This document shows positions 1-11,048 of a stretch of DNA of 64,000 nucleotides, in pieces. The translations under genes were made by a program, and so were the position numbers. Every line of letters begins with the position of its first letter. The first letter of the stretch is position 1. A model generated the notes under the pieces. It ran no database searches, was not told the DNA's origin, and was given only the letters and a program-made list of their open reading frames with translations. The stretch is from Biscogniauxia marginata. Taxonomy: Eukaryota > Ascomycota > Sordariomycetes > Xylariales > Xylariaceae. The DNA lies in contig MU404057.1 in assembly GCA_022695795.1 (NCBI GenBank), forward strand, positions 682,001 through 746,000. Reading direction: 5' to 3'.

Positions 1-1692
1 TTTCTTTTTCTCTAATTATTTGACGACTGTTCTTCACGATAATGAAATATCCGCTTGTGTCTGCAACGGGCTTTGAAGGACAAGAATTAGGTAGTTAATT
101 AAAGTCACAATATCAACGCCCCCGCGTGGGTGATTTATACGCTACCACACGACAGCGGTGAGTATTGGCGCCCAGACTTCCTGGAGCGGCTTCCACGTGT
201 TCGAGACCAGATAGCGAGATTTTGCAATAGGCCCAAGTAATTTCCAGGAAACCAAGATGCTTGAAAGTAATCCCGAGGCCTTGGGACCGTAAGATACCCC
301 TTACATATGATTGATGGCTTGCGGCGTAGCAAGCTCGTTTGCCGAGGAATTTCCTAGTCGAGGCTTGGTTTCGTATCTCGTATTCGTTTACCTCGGGATC
401 ATAGACCGCAATCGATTGGGGGTTTTCGCTAAATGACTCGTGCGGTGAGGGGTCTCCCTTGAGATGCCGGCATTACAACCAGGCCCCGCTGCTCCTCCGT
501 TCGGGCTCGAAAGACTAACTGGGCCGTAAAGCCCGGAACCTTTACCTGATTATATGGTCAGCCGTCGTTGAGATTCGTCGAGTATCCATAACTACGAAAG
601 CACAACACTTCACTCTATTTTTCGTCTTCGTCTTCGTCTTCTTCAATTTCTATCTCCCCTTAGCCCGAACTTGCTCAGAAAGATCATTTTGACATGGGAC
701 TCACCCTTGTTAGTGTCTCAGTATAACTGGACTTTACTTGTCATGAGATCAAGTTCAAAAACCTCGAAATTGAAATACGACTAGTCATCCTTTTGCGTCG
801 CGGTCCTTGCCGGCGCAGATAGGACCTCCGTCGGAAGTGTTTTCCATATTTCACAGGTTTACGTCACACCGTCGACATGAATCAATTGTCCGCGGCGACG
901 AAGTAGCGACGAAAGAGCGGGAGTGATGCGTTTGACTCCTAGGGAACCTGTGAATAGTGTGAGTATGTCTATGTATGTGTGATAAATGAGCTATAGGGAT
1001 GAATGCTTGTATAGGGTGAGATCTTGACGGATTAAATGAGAATTGTGTCGATATTGTTTGAGGTGAGATTCGGCATGTTATCCTACATACTCTCTTTGGT
1101 CTATTTTCACTTAATTTCTTTGAAAATAGTCTATTAGTATGCGAACCTAAGATATTGTATCATTTAGGATAGATAGGTACTACGTACCGTGTAATACCAT
1201 GACCGTCGTTCTAAAACGTCATCCAGACTACCTGCCTTCAAGTGAGATCAAATTATGCCTCCCGGATACGGTGTAAAACCCCGTCCGTACCTTTGACCTT
1301 TCACTACTAGAAGTAGTTGTCTAGTTAGATTTGTCGTTATGTTTATAACCTACCTATTACACCTACGTTACGGTTAGCTATCTCAGCTATCTTTAATAAT
1401 TATAGGACCATGAATGCTCGGATCATTCATACTTTCGCATTAACTAAGCTGACCCGTTATTATACATAAATAGCTATTAAGTCTTAAGTTTTCTAGTCCA
1501 CCCCGTGCGCGCTCTCCCGACTTCGGCGTGCTGGAAAAGGGCAATGATGCAAAACAAGACTCCCCCGTCTTGATGATAGGTGGGAGCCAAGATTACCGGC
1601 TATACTTGCACACATTGGCCACGCGAAGATTAATCCACGGGGAGCTCTCGAGATCTCGATGACTCCCCCTCCAACATCCCCCTTTCCCTCCC

Positions 1693-1728
<36 letters not shown>

Positions 1729-1836
1729 CGCGAGCATACGTCCAACATTCATCATCCTCCTCTTCCACTTTTCCAACACTTCCCGACCATCTCACTTCAG
1801 TTGCCCCTCTCAGTTCCGCCGCTCACAATAGATAGC
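1..1836. other. Left-edge intergenic region, no gene recognised
   Basis: I see no credible coding region here. Open frames are short, low in complexity or lack an ATG. The stretch holds a CTT/CGT-rich tract near 615-645 and a TC microsatellite near 1701-1728. The right end is the 3' flank of the small secreted-protein gene on the minus strand. Confidence 0.6.
1701..1728. repeat. (TC)14 microsatellite
   Basis: An uninterrupted TC dinucleotide run of about 28 nt inside a longer pyrimidine-rich stretch (1681-1728). It lies just over 100 bp beyond the stop codon of the secreted-protein gene. On the minus strand it makes an apparent Arg-Glu repeat frame that is not a real protein. Confidence 0.9.
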
Positions 1837-2262
1837 TTAGTTGTTGCTCTTCGCGTACGTAGCGGTAGGGTGGTAAGCAGGCGCGTTGACAGACGGGGCG
1901 ACCGTCGGTACGGACTTGACGCCGGTCGCCGCAGGAGCGCCAGTAGGGAAAGCGGCGCCCGACTGCTCGCAGAAGGGCATCTTGTTCGCCGGGTGAAGGA
2001 AGCAGGTCGACTTCTCACCGCAGTGGCCAGCTGCCTATAAGTTTCATTTTCAGTCAGCTTCTTGTTTCTTCTTCCATTGTCCTATCAGGATCATAACACA
2101 ACTTACCACCCACTCGCCGTGTACGTTGCAAACTTCCCATCCCAACGAATCATCAGAGCACTTGTAGGAGCCGGAAGGGCACTGGAGAGGAGATCTCCGT
2201 AGAGCGTCCTGGGGGGCCGCGAGGGCGAGGGCAGCGAGGAAGAGAGGAGTGATCATATACAT
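1837..2262 (-). CDS. Small secreted six-cysteine protein (carbohydrate-binding-module-like)
   Basis: Two exons: 2262-2107 (52 codons) and 2034-1837 (65 codons plus TAA). The 72-nt intron has a GTAAGT donor and a TTATAG acceptor in phase 0, giving 117 aa. The N-terminus is a clear signal peptide: a hydrophobic MITPLFLAALALAA segment ending near residue 16. The mature part has six cysteines (about 28, 35, 45, 57, 63, 74), with CPSGSYKC, a GWEVCNVHGEWV block, AGHCGEKSTC and PFC. That pattern resembles the small Cys-rich module, CBM19-like, often attached to fungal secreted hydrolases, here standing alone. The last 40 residues are a Pro/Ala/Thr-rich tail without cysteine. The splice is supported because the cysteine pattern resumes exactly across it. 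A role in cell-wall or chitin binding, or as an effector, is inference. Confidence 0.8.
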
Positions 2263-2390
2263 GGTGACTGAGTCGTTGAGTCTATTCAGGAAGATGTTTG
2301 ATAAGCGAGTGACGAGTTGTTTGAGTGAGAGCTATGGGACTGAAGGATGAGCGTGATCTGCTTTAGAAGAGTCGAGGAGGGCGGGAGGGT

Positions 2391-2400
2391 TGCTTTTTAT
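2391..2400 (-). promoter_or_regulatory. TATA-like element upstream of the secreted-protein gene
   Basis: Minus-strand GATAAAAAGC about 130 bp upstream of the ATG at 2262, with pyrimidine/purine-biased sequence between. The distance is plausible for a fungal TATA box with a 5' UTR. No transcript evidence is available. Confidence 0.3.
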
Positions 2401-5400
2401 CTTTAAGCCTTGCTGGAGACTGGTTTGTAAAGGAGGCTCCTATCCAGGAGAGAGATAGGGACGGGATCCTAAATACCTAGCTTCTGGTCCTGTAACATGA
2501 GGATGTCCTTGATTCAACCCCATTCTCATTAATCATCATACCGCAAGGGCCAAGAATGACCCGATCTTTCTTCCAAGACCACAGGTGCCAGATCCATCAT
2601 GCGCCTGGTTACGTATGAGGTGGATTGCGGCGAACCTGGGCCCATAGAGCGCCGTTCGGGTGGTCGTTGGCCGTACTTAGTTGCCATATGTTTCTATTCT
2701 CAGAGAGCCGCAGAGCCGTTCAGGTTATGCATAATCATGGATCAGCTACCAGCAACCGCACAATCCCTGTTGGGATTCTGGAGTTGTTTATTGGGCCTCT
2801 TGGGTGATCGACGTGAGAGTTGCCCAACTTTTCCATTCGGGGGCGGAGACTTGGCAGCTGTGGCGAACGGTACTTTCTTACTTGCCCAATGACTTCGACC
2901 TGCAATTACGACCGAGTTGTGAGGCTCTGGTGAGAAGTCAACGTGGCGATGGCCAAGTACACGAGTAGGACGAAAAAAAAAGCCTAACGAGACTCTAGAT
3001 CCCCCATTTATGAGATCTGAGCCCACAACGACACGCGTATACGGGTGAGATACGAACACAATGTATACTGGAAGATCCTGATCGAGTAACATGCTTAAAT
3101 CATCACTTAGCACAGATTTTGGTCCCTCGAATAGGAATTAATATGAATTCACCGAGACTCGTATACCGAGTGATGATGTGGTATGAGTTTGGTCAGCGAC
3201 TTTCGTGGGGGTATCTGGGACAGTGTAGGAAGCCAGAAATCTCGGCGCCATTGTTTTAGGTAGGCTAGTAGAGTGTCTCTTGTGATACGCTGTAATTAGT
3301 TTTGTCTAAATATTTATATATGAAACAGGCATATGGGCTTTTATAATTCACCATGCCAGCAAGCCTTATCTTGTTGAATATCCTCTAAGTATGCCTGTAG
3401 CAGCGTGTCTTAAGTGTTAGCCCGGGTATTAGTTGGTAAGTAGTTGAAACTTGTTCGCTTGAGTCGAAAAGCACATGCCTTGACATGACAAAACATGAAG
3501 TCTCTCTCTCTCTCTCTTTCTCCACATCTCTTCTTTTTCTTTTGAGTGGAAGCTAATAGTAATGGATGGATAAGAATCTGATAATGCCAACCACGGCCCC
3601 CCTTGGTTATGACGAAGCTGAATTGACTTGATGATCACCATCGTAATTCATACTTGTAATACTTTGGTGCTTCGCCTCGTTGAGGGTTGGAAAGAAAAAA
3701 AAGATAAACCGGATAAAAATAAAGAGTTACTGTCTTACTTGGGAAAATAGTAACAGAATGAACAAGATATGACGATATGCCTATTCATCTAGCAGCGAGC
3801 GCTTCAAGCCACAGTATGGCTTGGCAGATCCGGTTAACTGCCAAGTTGCAGTTTGAACTAAACCTGAATTTGCATTTGATCTCATAAAAGAAACTACATC
3901 ATTCATCGAGGATGCGGCTGATCTCAGCTCCAGTCAGCTCAGTTCATTATCGGCGTCGTCATCAGCATCATTTTACGAACCAAATTTTTTCTCTCCTACA
4001 GACGGAATAAGCTGGCATCCGTACGGCAGAAGATTGATGATTCATTCGTTCGCCCATTCATATCAATTTGTGGTTGGGAGGTAGATCTCCCCCCTTTTTT
4101 TCTCACTCAGCAAGCCGTCGTTCAGCTGCCCCCCCCTATTTGGATCCGGATCTGCAACATGAAATCCATACATATAAGCACACAAAAGCGCCGTCGAATT
4201 CCGTCCAATCACAGCATGCTGCGACCGACGGCCATTAGGTATTAACTAGGTTAAAAAAATCAATAAAAATAAGCCCTGTGTACCATGTGCAACCCCCCAA
4301 AAAGTCTTCGCAGGCTATGTATGCCTCGTGCGATGACAGAGACGATCGCCGATCGCTGATCGTAGAGTATTAACTAGACGGGGGTTTACATATCTACATA
4401 CCCTCCTCGAGGTGGCCCCCCCTCCACTGAACATATGACCTCTCCTGATACCTATTCCGGGATACACTACTATTACTGTGCTCAGCAGAACTAATAGGAA
4501 TTTCTAGCTAGCATGTACATACGTACATTGGTAGCTAGGTAGATCCTCTTCCCGTTTGCTCTTGTCCCAGAAACCTTAAAAATCCACCATACCTACATAT
4601 TAAAGACGATCCTTGCCCATCCGTCCATTTCCGTCGTTGGAGAGTGTGCGTTTCCTCCCTGTGGCCCGCGCCCGCACTAAGGGGGGAGGGGGGAAATGAC
4701 ACCGATGGATCTCGCGATATAGCTTAATATAAACGTAGCCCCTCCCCTCCTTCTTTCATTATCTGATTAATCCCAACTATAGCAGAACATAGAGGCAAGG
4801 GAAATCAAATGAGACTGTAGAGCATGTCTTAGGCGTTGTCAAAGGTTTGGGTACGAGTTGTTTTAAGAAGGATGCAAAGGGAATACTGCATAATTCCCTG
4901 TACATACATACCCACGCACGTATGTATATATATATATATGCTATAATCGTATACTAACAGATCGAGCATCTGATGCCATGTTATCGAGAATTAGAAATTT
5001 CAGGGAGGCATTTCCTTATCATTACCTACACATCCACACATGTCCATCTAGAATGAAAATCGGAATCTCACCGACGGGAATAAATTCTGTAACGGAAAGA
5101 AAAAAGGAAATTATATATCCGCAGCCCTTCCCATGGATACGTTGATGACGCACTGACCTAACTTAGATACCTAATTACGAAGAGGGTAAGGTAAGATGGA
5201 AGAATGAAAGCAAGAAAGGCAACTCGCTTATCCAACCTACGACGTTTTACAGTTTGCATAAGCAAGTGTGTCTTGGATGATCATGGTCTGTAGGTAGGCT
5301 GTTACTACTTACGTAGCCTTCGGTTGCGATCCTCCTACTACACAGGTAGGCACTTATTATGCCGTAAGCCCGAAATTCATATTCGCTTGAAGCTATTTCG

Positions 5401-6589
5401 ATAATACGCGATACACTGCTTGTGAAGGGAATGTAAACACCCTGTACCTATATTTCTCTGTCCTCGTAGTTATAACCCGTGATGAAACCCAGCCTTTCCC
5501 TAGATTCCCTACTTATGCGTCCGTCAGCCAAGAATGAATCCATTACTGAAAATAAAATACAACAAAATAGAAGAATTAGGAATAGCAACTAAGTAGGCAG
5601 TACTCCGTATATGCATACACACCTAGACGCTAACAATTATACTGCGGAACAAAAGAAAAGGGGGGGGATGTGGGGACGAGAGAAACAAGCAATTTAGCCC
5701 TTAACCTTAATCCTAACCATAAAAACAAACGAGACCCGTACCTCATTAAAGAAAAAGAAAAAAAGATCACCATTTCCCCAGACCCATGATTCCGTGGTTG
5801 CATGCGATACGTATCCATGTGTGCGCCCGCAATGCTACCTATCCCAGACCGAAAGATTTTTATATAGACGGAAAGAAAAAGAAGTGTGAGACAGAAGCTC
5901 CCCTTTTCCTATTCAAATGCGAAGAAAGGGGTTTGGTTTTAATATCAAGAAGACAAAAAAAAAAAAGGGAGGGGGGGGGAGCCATCGATGATTGATGATT
6001 ACCTAAGGGTGGGTGAAAAAGAAAAGAAAAAAAGGGCACTGGATCCAGTATCAAATATGCGTGGTGGTGGCGTAATAAGTTGCAAAAATTCCCAAAAGGC
6101 CAGGTTATATCCTTCTTTCCCCTGCTTCCCTCCCAATAGTCTTCTCTGTCACTCGTACGTTGATCACGTGGTGTAGACAGAATACTAATATTAGACAGGT
6201 TATAAACACGCGTTACATCTCCGATCGAAAATTTCGCATTCGGATTCCGCGACGGTGCCGATGCCGATGCCGATGATCCCCCCTTTTTTTTTTTTTTGCA
6301 TCCGTCGTCGTCATCCTCTCTATACCGGAAAAGCTTGGCTATAACCAAACCAACTCAGCCCATATAGTATTGAGAAGGGGAGGGAGGACATCCCTTTTCT
6401 GCACCCTTCTACCTGTTTCTGTGGAACGGCTTGATTTTCATCTGTTTTCCCTTTTGTTTCTTTCTTTCTTTTTGGCGCTCCCCCCCTCCCCCCTCCGGCG
6501 TTTCCCTCATTTTAGTTTTTCGTGGGTTTGTTCGAAGAGATCGGCAGGAGAGTAATGGAAACCTCAACCCCAAAATTTGACCTTGAGAG

Positions 6590-6618
6590 GGGTGGTGGTG
6601 GTGGTGGTGGTGGTGGTT
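6590..6618. repeat. (GGT)n trinucleotide repeat
   Basis: About nine consecutive GGT units in non-coding DNA, some 190 bp downstream of the BTB-like gene's stop codon. It is not part of any supported reading frame. Confidence 0.9.
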
Positions 6619-6776
6619 AGAGGTAAGGAACCATGGGGCAATCGCGCGGCTCGTGCATTAATCATGAGAGAGACAGAGAATGCTTGAATCCTCAATAACG
6701 AAAAGGGGGGGATGGTAGGTACGTATCTGTGTAGTCATGACGTTACAGGACGGGCAGGCTGATTCCCTGCCTTGCT

Positions 6777-6798
6777 TCTCTCTCTCTCTCTCTCTCTC
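6777..6798. repeat. (TC)11 microsatellite
   Basis: TC dinucleotide run ending about 12 bp before the stop codon of the BTB-like gene (minus strand), so it lies in that gene's 3' UTR. Confidence 0.9.
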
Positions 6799-6809
6799 GC
6801 TCGCTATTA

Positions 6810-9246
6810 TCAGTCCGAGGAACAACAGTCCCGCGACGCCATATTCCTCTCGCTACTGCGCACTCGGCGGCGGCCGATGACCTGGTCGTAGTCGTCCCTG
6901 AGGTGCTTGTCCTCGGGCCTCACCAGGATCTTGGGGTCTGTCGATTGTGCTCCACGTTCATGACGCACGACTGTCGGTGCTGAGGAGGAGGACGACACCG
7001 CTGTTGCTGTCGGGAAGGGGGACGCAACACCCGTCCGTAATGTCGAATTCGCTTCCGCGCGCGTCATATCTGTTGTCGTGGCGGTATAACCACTATCCCC
7101 CGTGATTCCCGGGCTGGATAGAAGCCGTGGGACTCGCTGTTGGCGAGGAACCGCATCATCTCCGGGATGGCTATCGCTGCTATATGCTTCCGTGTACCGG
7201 CTGTGGGCGGCTGCTAGGTTAGGGTTTCCTTCCGAGAGGGCCCAGCCGTGCTTCCCCGAGACGTCGAATAATGTTAGGCCGGATACGCTGGCGTGTATGT
7301 CATCGATCGTCCTGCGGAAGGCAGGCGCAAAGTCGCATACTACGCCGCTGTGGGATTGGGGATGACTGGTCATCAGACGGAGGGAGTTCACAAGTTGAGC
7401 TAGACTCCGACTCGGCTGGGCGGGTAGACCGGCGAATGTTGCCGACGGGATGATATAAGGAAGAATCCCGAGGTCCCTAAATATCATCATCATCCATCCC
7501 AGGTTCAAAGCGTCGCATCCGGGATCGCCCTTGGGACAGCGTGGCGTGCTCGTGGGCTTCAGCTCGCCATTATGAATCTGGCTAGGTTCCGCGTAGGAAT
7601 CGGTAGAAGGGCTCATGTATTCGAGCAGCAAGGCCTTGCAACAATCATAGACCTGGTCTATTTTTGCACGGCGCATGGCGCCGATCTTGTCTTTGATATT
7701 TTGGGGCCAGCGTTTACTTTGCAGATCAGCTTCGTCAACGATATTCAGAATCGCAGCTTGAGACATGCGGATGAAGTCGGCAGGGAGACCGAAAGCGTAG
7801 CTAATGAGCAAGAAGCCGTCGAGCATATCATCGGTTATCTTGTGTGCCCACTGCGGTAGCCACAGCTCTTTTACGGCGAATTCTAGCGGTGATGTGCATT
7901 GGTACCGCAAACAGACCTCGGCGATAGCGACGAACTGGCTGAATTGGATATCCCCTGACAAAAGTGTGTTGTCTCCATGTGCAGCATGCAGCAGTATCTC
8001 GAGGGATGATTCCGTATTCAACTCAGTTTCAGGCATCAGATAGAGCTTTGGCTCAGAACTGTGGGATAGAGTCGGGGACAGTGGCAGAGCATAAGCGTCC
8101 AGGACACCTTTCGAGTCAGGATTTAACATACGTCTGAAGAGCGGGGACTTATCGGCCAGCATGGATGCGGATACGCGGAACCGATATATGGGATGATTTG
8201 GAAGGGTCGTGTTTGCGAACTCCAACATCACATCGCCGCCAGCAGATATGATATGCGTTCTGACGGGTCTTTCGGGAGAAGATTCCGACTCGTCAGCGTG
8301 CAGTTGAGAGCGTATCTGCTCTAGATCTTTCTTCATCTGGCTGTAGTCACGCAATCGAAGGTCATACTTGGGGAAGAAGTCAAGATCTGCGGACAGCATC
8401 TTCACGATGCTAGCATTTCGCATCCGCTGTATAGCGTGTTTGCGAGCCGTCTTGTCCATACAGATCTTCTCGAATCCACCGGGCGTCGGATTTTGTTCGT
8501 ATTCGTTGTATGTGTCTAGCAAAGACTTCCTGAAGGCCTCTGATAGCCGCTCGAGGCAGCGCTCCCAGTCGAGAACAGTTGCGATGTGTTGGTCGTCTTG
8601 GGTAGTTGATTGTTGAAGCGCATCTGCCAAACTGCTAGTACTAATCGATGATCTAGTGTCAGCTATGCTCAAGATGTCAAGCGAGGACTCCGGTTGGTTT
8701 TGCGACGAGGCTGTTGTTGTCGGGCTAACCAGTGATGGTTCCCTGTGCTGTGATGACACGTTTAGTAGCCTCTTGCATATTTCGCGGGGATTTTCCTGGA
8801 TCTTTTCCCATTCTTTATAGGCGGTGTCGACATTAGAAATGCCCTTTATCTTTCGGGTGTATTTACGCAACTGTTGGATGTCGGCTAGTATGCTATCACT
8901 TATAAAAGACGGCAGCTTGCCCGGAAAGGCTGCGGAATTAGCATCGAAGTTCGGTGGTTTGCCACCCAAGGTTTTCTGCGTCAGTTTCGGATCGTATTAG
9001 AGACAGCTTGATTCCAGGGGAAACCATAGATAGTTGGACGGAATTCATGTGTAACATTGAACTACTTACGGGAATCAGGTTCTCACTTCCGAGAGATCGA
9101 CTCTTCGCCCACATATGGCTTAGAGACCATTTTCGGTTCTCAAGCCGAAGCTTAGCCACGGCGCTTGCGTCAGAGGTGCTGCGTAAGGGCCTGTTGTTAC
9201 CATACATCTCAGCACTCGAGTTGGACCGTTGAGGTTGTAGTGGCAT
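6810..9246 (-). CDS. BTB/POZ-like domain protein, fungal
   Basis: Two exons: 9246-9070 (59 codons from ATG) and 8975-6810, with a 94-nt phase-0 intron (GTAAGT donor, GCAG acceptor), giving 780 aa. A downstream ATG at 9207 is an alternative start. Residues about 80-290 are largely helical and charged. Around 300-450 is a BTB-like core: GGDVMLEF, then YRFRVSASML and KSPLFRRML, as in fungal BTB proteins where this strand-helix unit starts the fold. It continues with a LLHAAHGD/FVAIAEVCLRYQC segment and a helical LISYAFGLPADF region. The last 120 residues are Ser/Thr-rich and probably disordered. BTB domains dimerise or recruit partners such as Cullin-3, but no partner domain is visible here, so the role is unknown. 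The long second exon and in-frame splice make the gene model solid. Confidence 0.82.
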
Positions 9247-11048
9247 ATTGCCGTCTTCCGTCTTTCCTTCTATCCTCTATACTGGCAGCAACTGGCCAAT
9301 TGAAGCGTGCTCGCTCATGAGCTGATAGGGCTGGACACTGTGGTATGCTCTTGCATATCAGCTGTGCTTAAGAACAACTTAGACGGAGGTTTTCGAACGG
9401 CGGAACGGGGTGTAAAACGTGTCGTGGTAGAGACTTCAGTGTTTCAAAGCCAGATATGTGAGATGAGAGACTATCGTCGTGTGGGCACAGAGGAGAGAGA
9501 GGGTAGAGGGGGGTTTTCTGGCTGCGGAGACTCGATGGCTTTTTGTATAAAATTTATAAGACAAGGCTGTAGTATATGATAGCCCCCGGTGTGTAACACA
9601 GTAACACTTCATCGGCATCCTACCGGCGTCCTATTTAGTAGAGCTTGGCTTCTAAACCTCGGATTGGCGGGGCGGTAGTTGACCAGACAGACATGGGAAG
9701 ACCAAGGGGGGAACATGGGGGTAAGCATCATCGTAGGGGTCTACCCTGTCGAGCCGCAGCCTGACATACCGCAACCGTGATCTCGGAACCATTGATTCTT
9801 GGGTCGCGCCCCGGATTTGCCCTCGCTTCCCCACATGTTCACCCTGCTTAGCTGGTCAGCTCGGAAGCAATCGTGACTGTTGGCCTACATATTATGGAAA
9901 AGCTATCGGCCCCCCCTTTGAAACTGGGACAAAGCTGAGTGCCCCCCTTTCTTCGATAGCGGGAGACCGGCCTCGCTAGTTTAAGTCATAGGAACTACTT
10001 TTACTAGTCCCCCGGCTTGTCTTAAAACCCCACGCTAATCGGGATTTATATCCCTGCTCCGATCGCTGGGTCCAGTGAGTGACTGCATATCTCGACCATG
10101 ATGTAGGCAGCGTATACTTGAAGGATTGTCACGAGACAGGTGTGCATGGGAATGTCAAACGGCTAAACATCAAGTTCGGGAACGGGTGTTGCAGACGCAT
10201 TAGTACAATTTTTGCCTTTTATTTCTTGCTTTTTTTTTCATGCCTATGTCGTTGTCGTCTATTGAGGGTATGTTCTTTGCCCTGATCCCAAGCCGACCCA
10301 TTGAGTCCCGAGCAGATCTCCAGTCCGGTCGCCAATTCGTCACTTGATTTGGCTATCCCAATCCACGAAATTGCCTTTTTCACCAACCCCGTATCTAGGT
10401 GCCCCATCAACAAATAATGCTATATAATATATATACCAGACTCCTGAATTTTCTCTTTGAATGCCGGATCGCCTGTAATATGTACAAACAAGAAAAAGCA
10501 TTTCCTAACAAAACTCAAGCTGATTTTCTTCATACGGTCTTCGGGGTGCCAGCCTCAAGGTCATAACGGATCAACGTACGAAAAAGGTTGTTGAAATCAC
10601 CTTGTAGCTTAGTCTTGTCCGTAGATAGCCAATATGGGCAACGACTTCATCGCACACAACAATTACGTAGTACGAATATCGTGGCCCATTTGCAAGGCTT
10701 TTAGAAGACAATGGTGTTGACTTGCTTCGATGTGACTAGGCACGGGGGAGGCTGCCGAGCGCTTGCCAGTTCATCCGCTATGTTTGCGAGGGTAGAAGAT
10801 CCTGCCTAGTGTATTTTTTCGACAAGACCGCAACCTCGGAATGAATTTGGGCAAGCTTGGAGATGTTTATCCACCGCCGCAAGGTAACCAGGTCCCTACA
10901 CCATGTCCAATATACCGTCAGACATCTCGTTGGAGATCAGGAGCGCGAAGACATGTCATTAGCTTGTCGTTCGTTGAGCTTCTATCCAAGAAATGGATAC
11001 TCGCCACCATATATCGGACACACGAGAATATGATGGCTTGAAAACTCT
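9247..11048. other. 1.8-kb intergenic region, no gene recognised
   Basis: Upstream flank of the BTB-like gene and downstream flank of the Cid1-type gene. Open frames are short and without domain character. There is a T-rich run near 10224-10240 and an AT-rich patch near 10420-10440. Nothing else is supported. Confidence 0.6.

Larger units (their letters stand above)
2263..6809. other. 4.5-kb intergenic region, no gene recognised
   Basis: No protein-like frame was found on either strand. The longest open frames (for example minus 5860-6348) are driven by poly-purine or poly-pyrimidine tracts. Contents: a CT run near 3499-3518, an AT run near 4925-4940, a T14 run at 6284-6297, a GGT repeat at 6590-6618, and a TC repeat at 6777-6798 just past the BTB gene stop. 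Confidence 0.6.

Noticed and set aside
1493..1795. 100-codon minus-strand frame with Arg-Glu repeat
   Set aside because: It is a translation of the TC microsatellite and its flanks.
5860..6348. 162-codon minus-strand frame
   Set aside because: Its length comes from poly-purine and poly-pyrimidine tracts (Lys, Phe and Pro runs); no conserved character.
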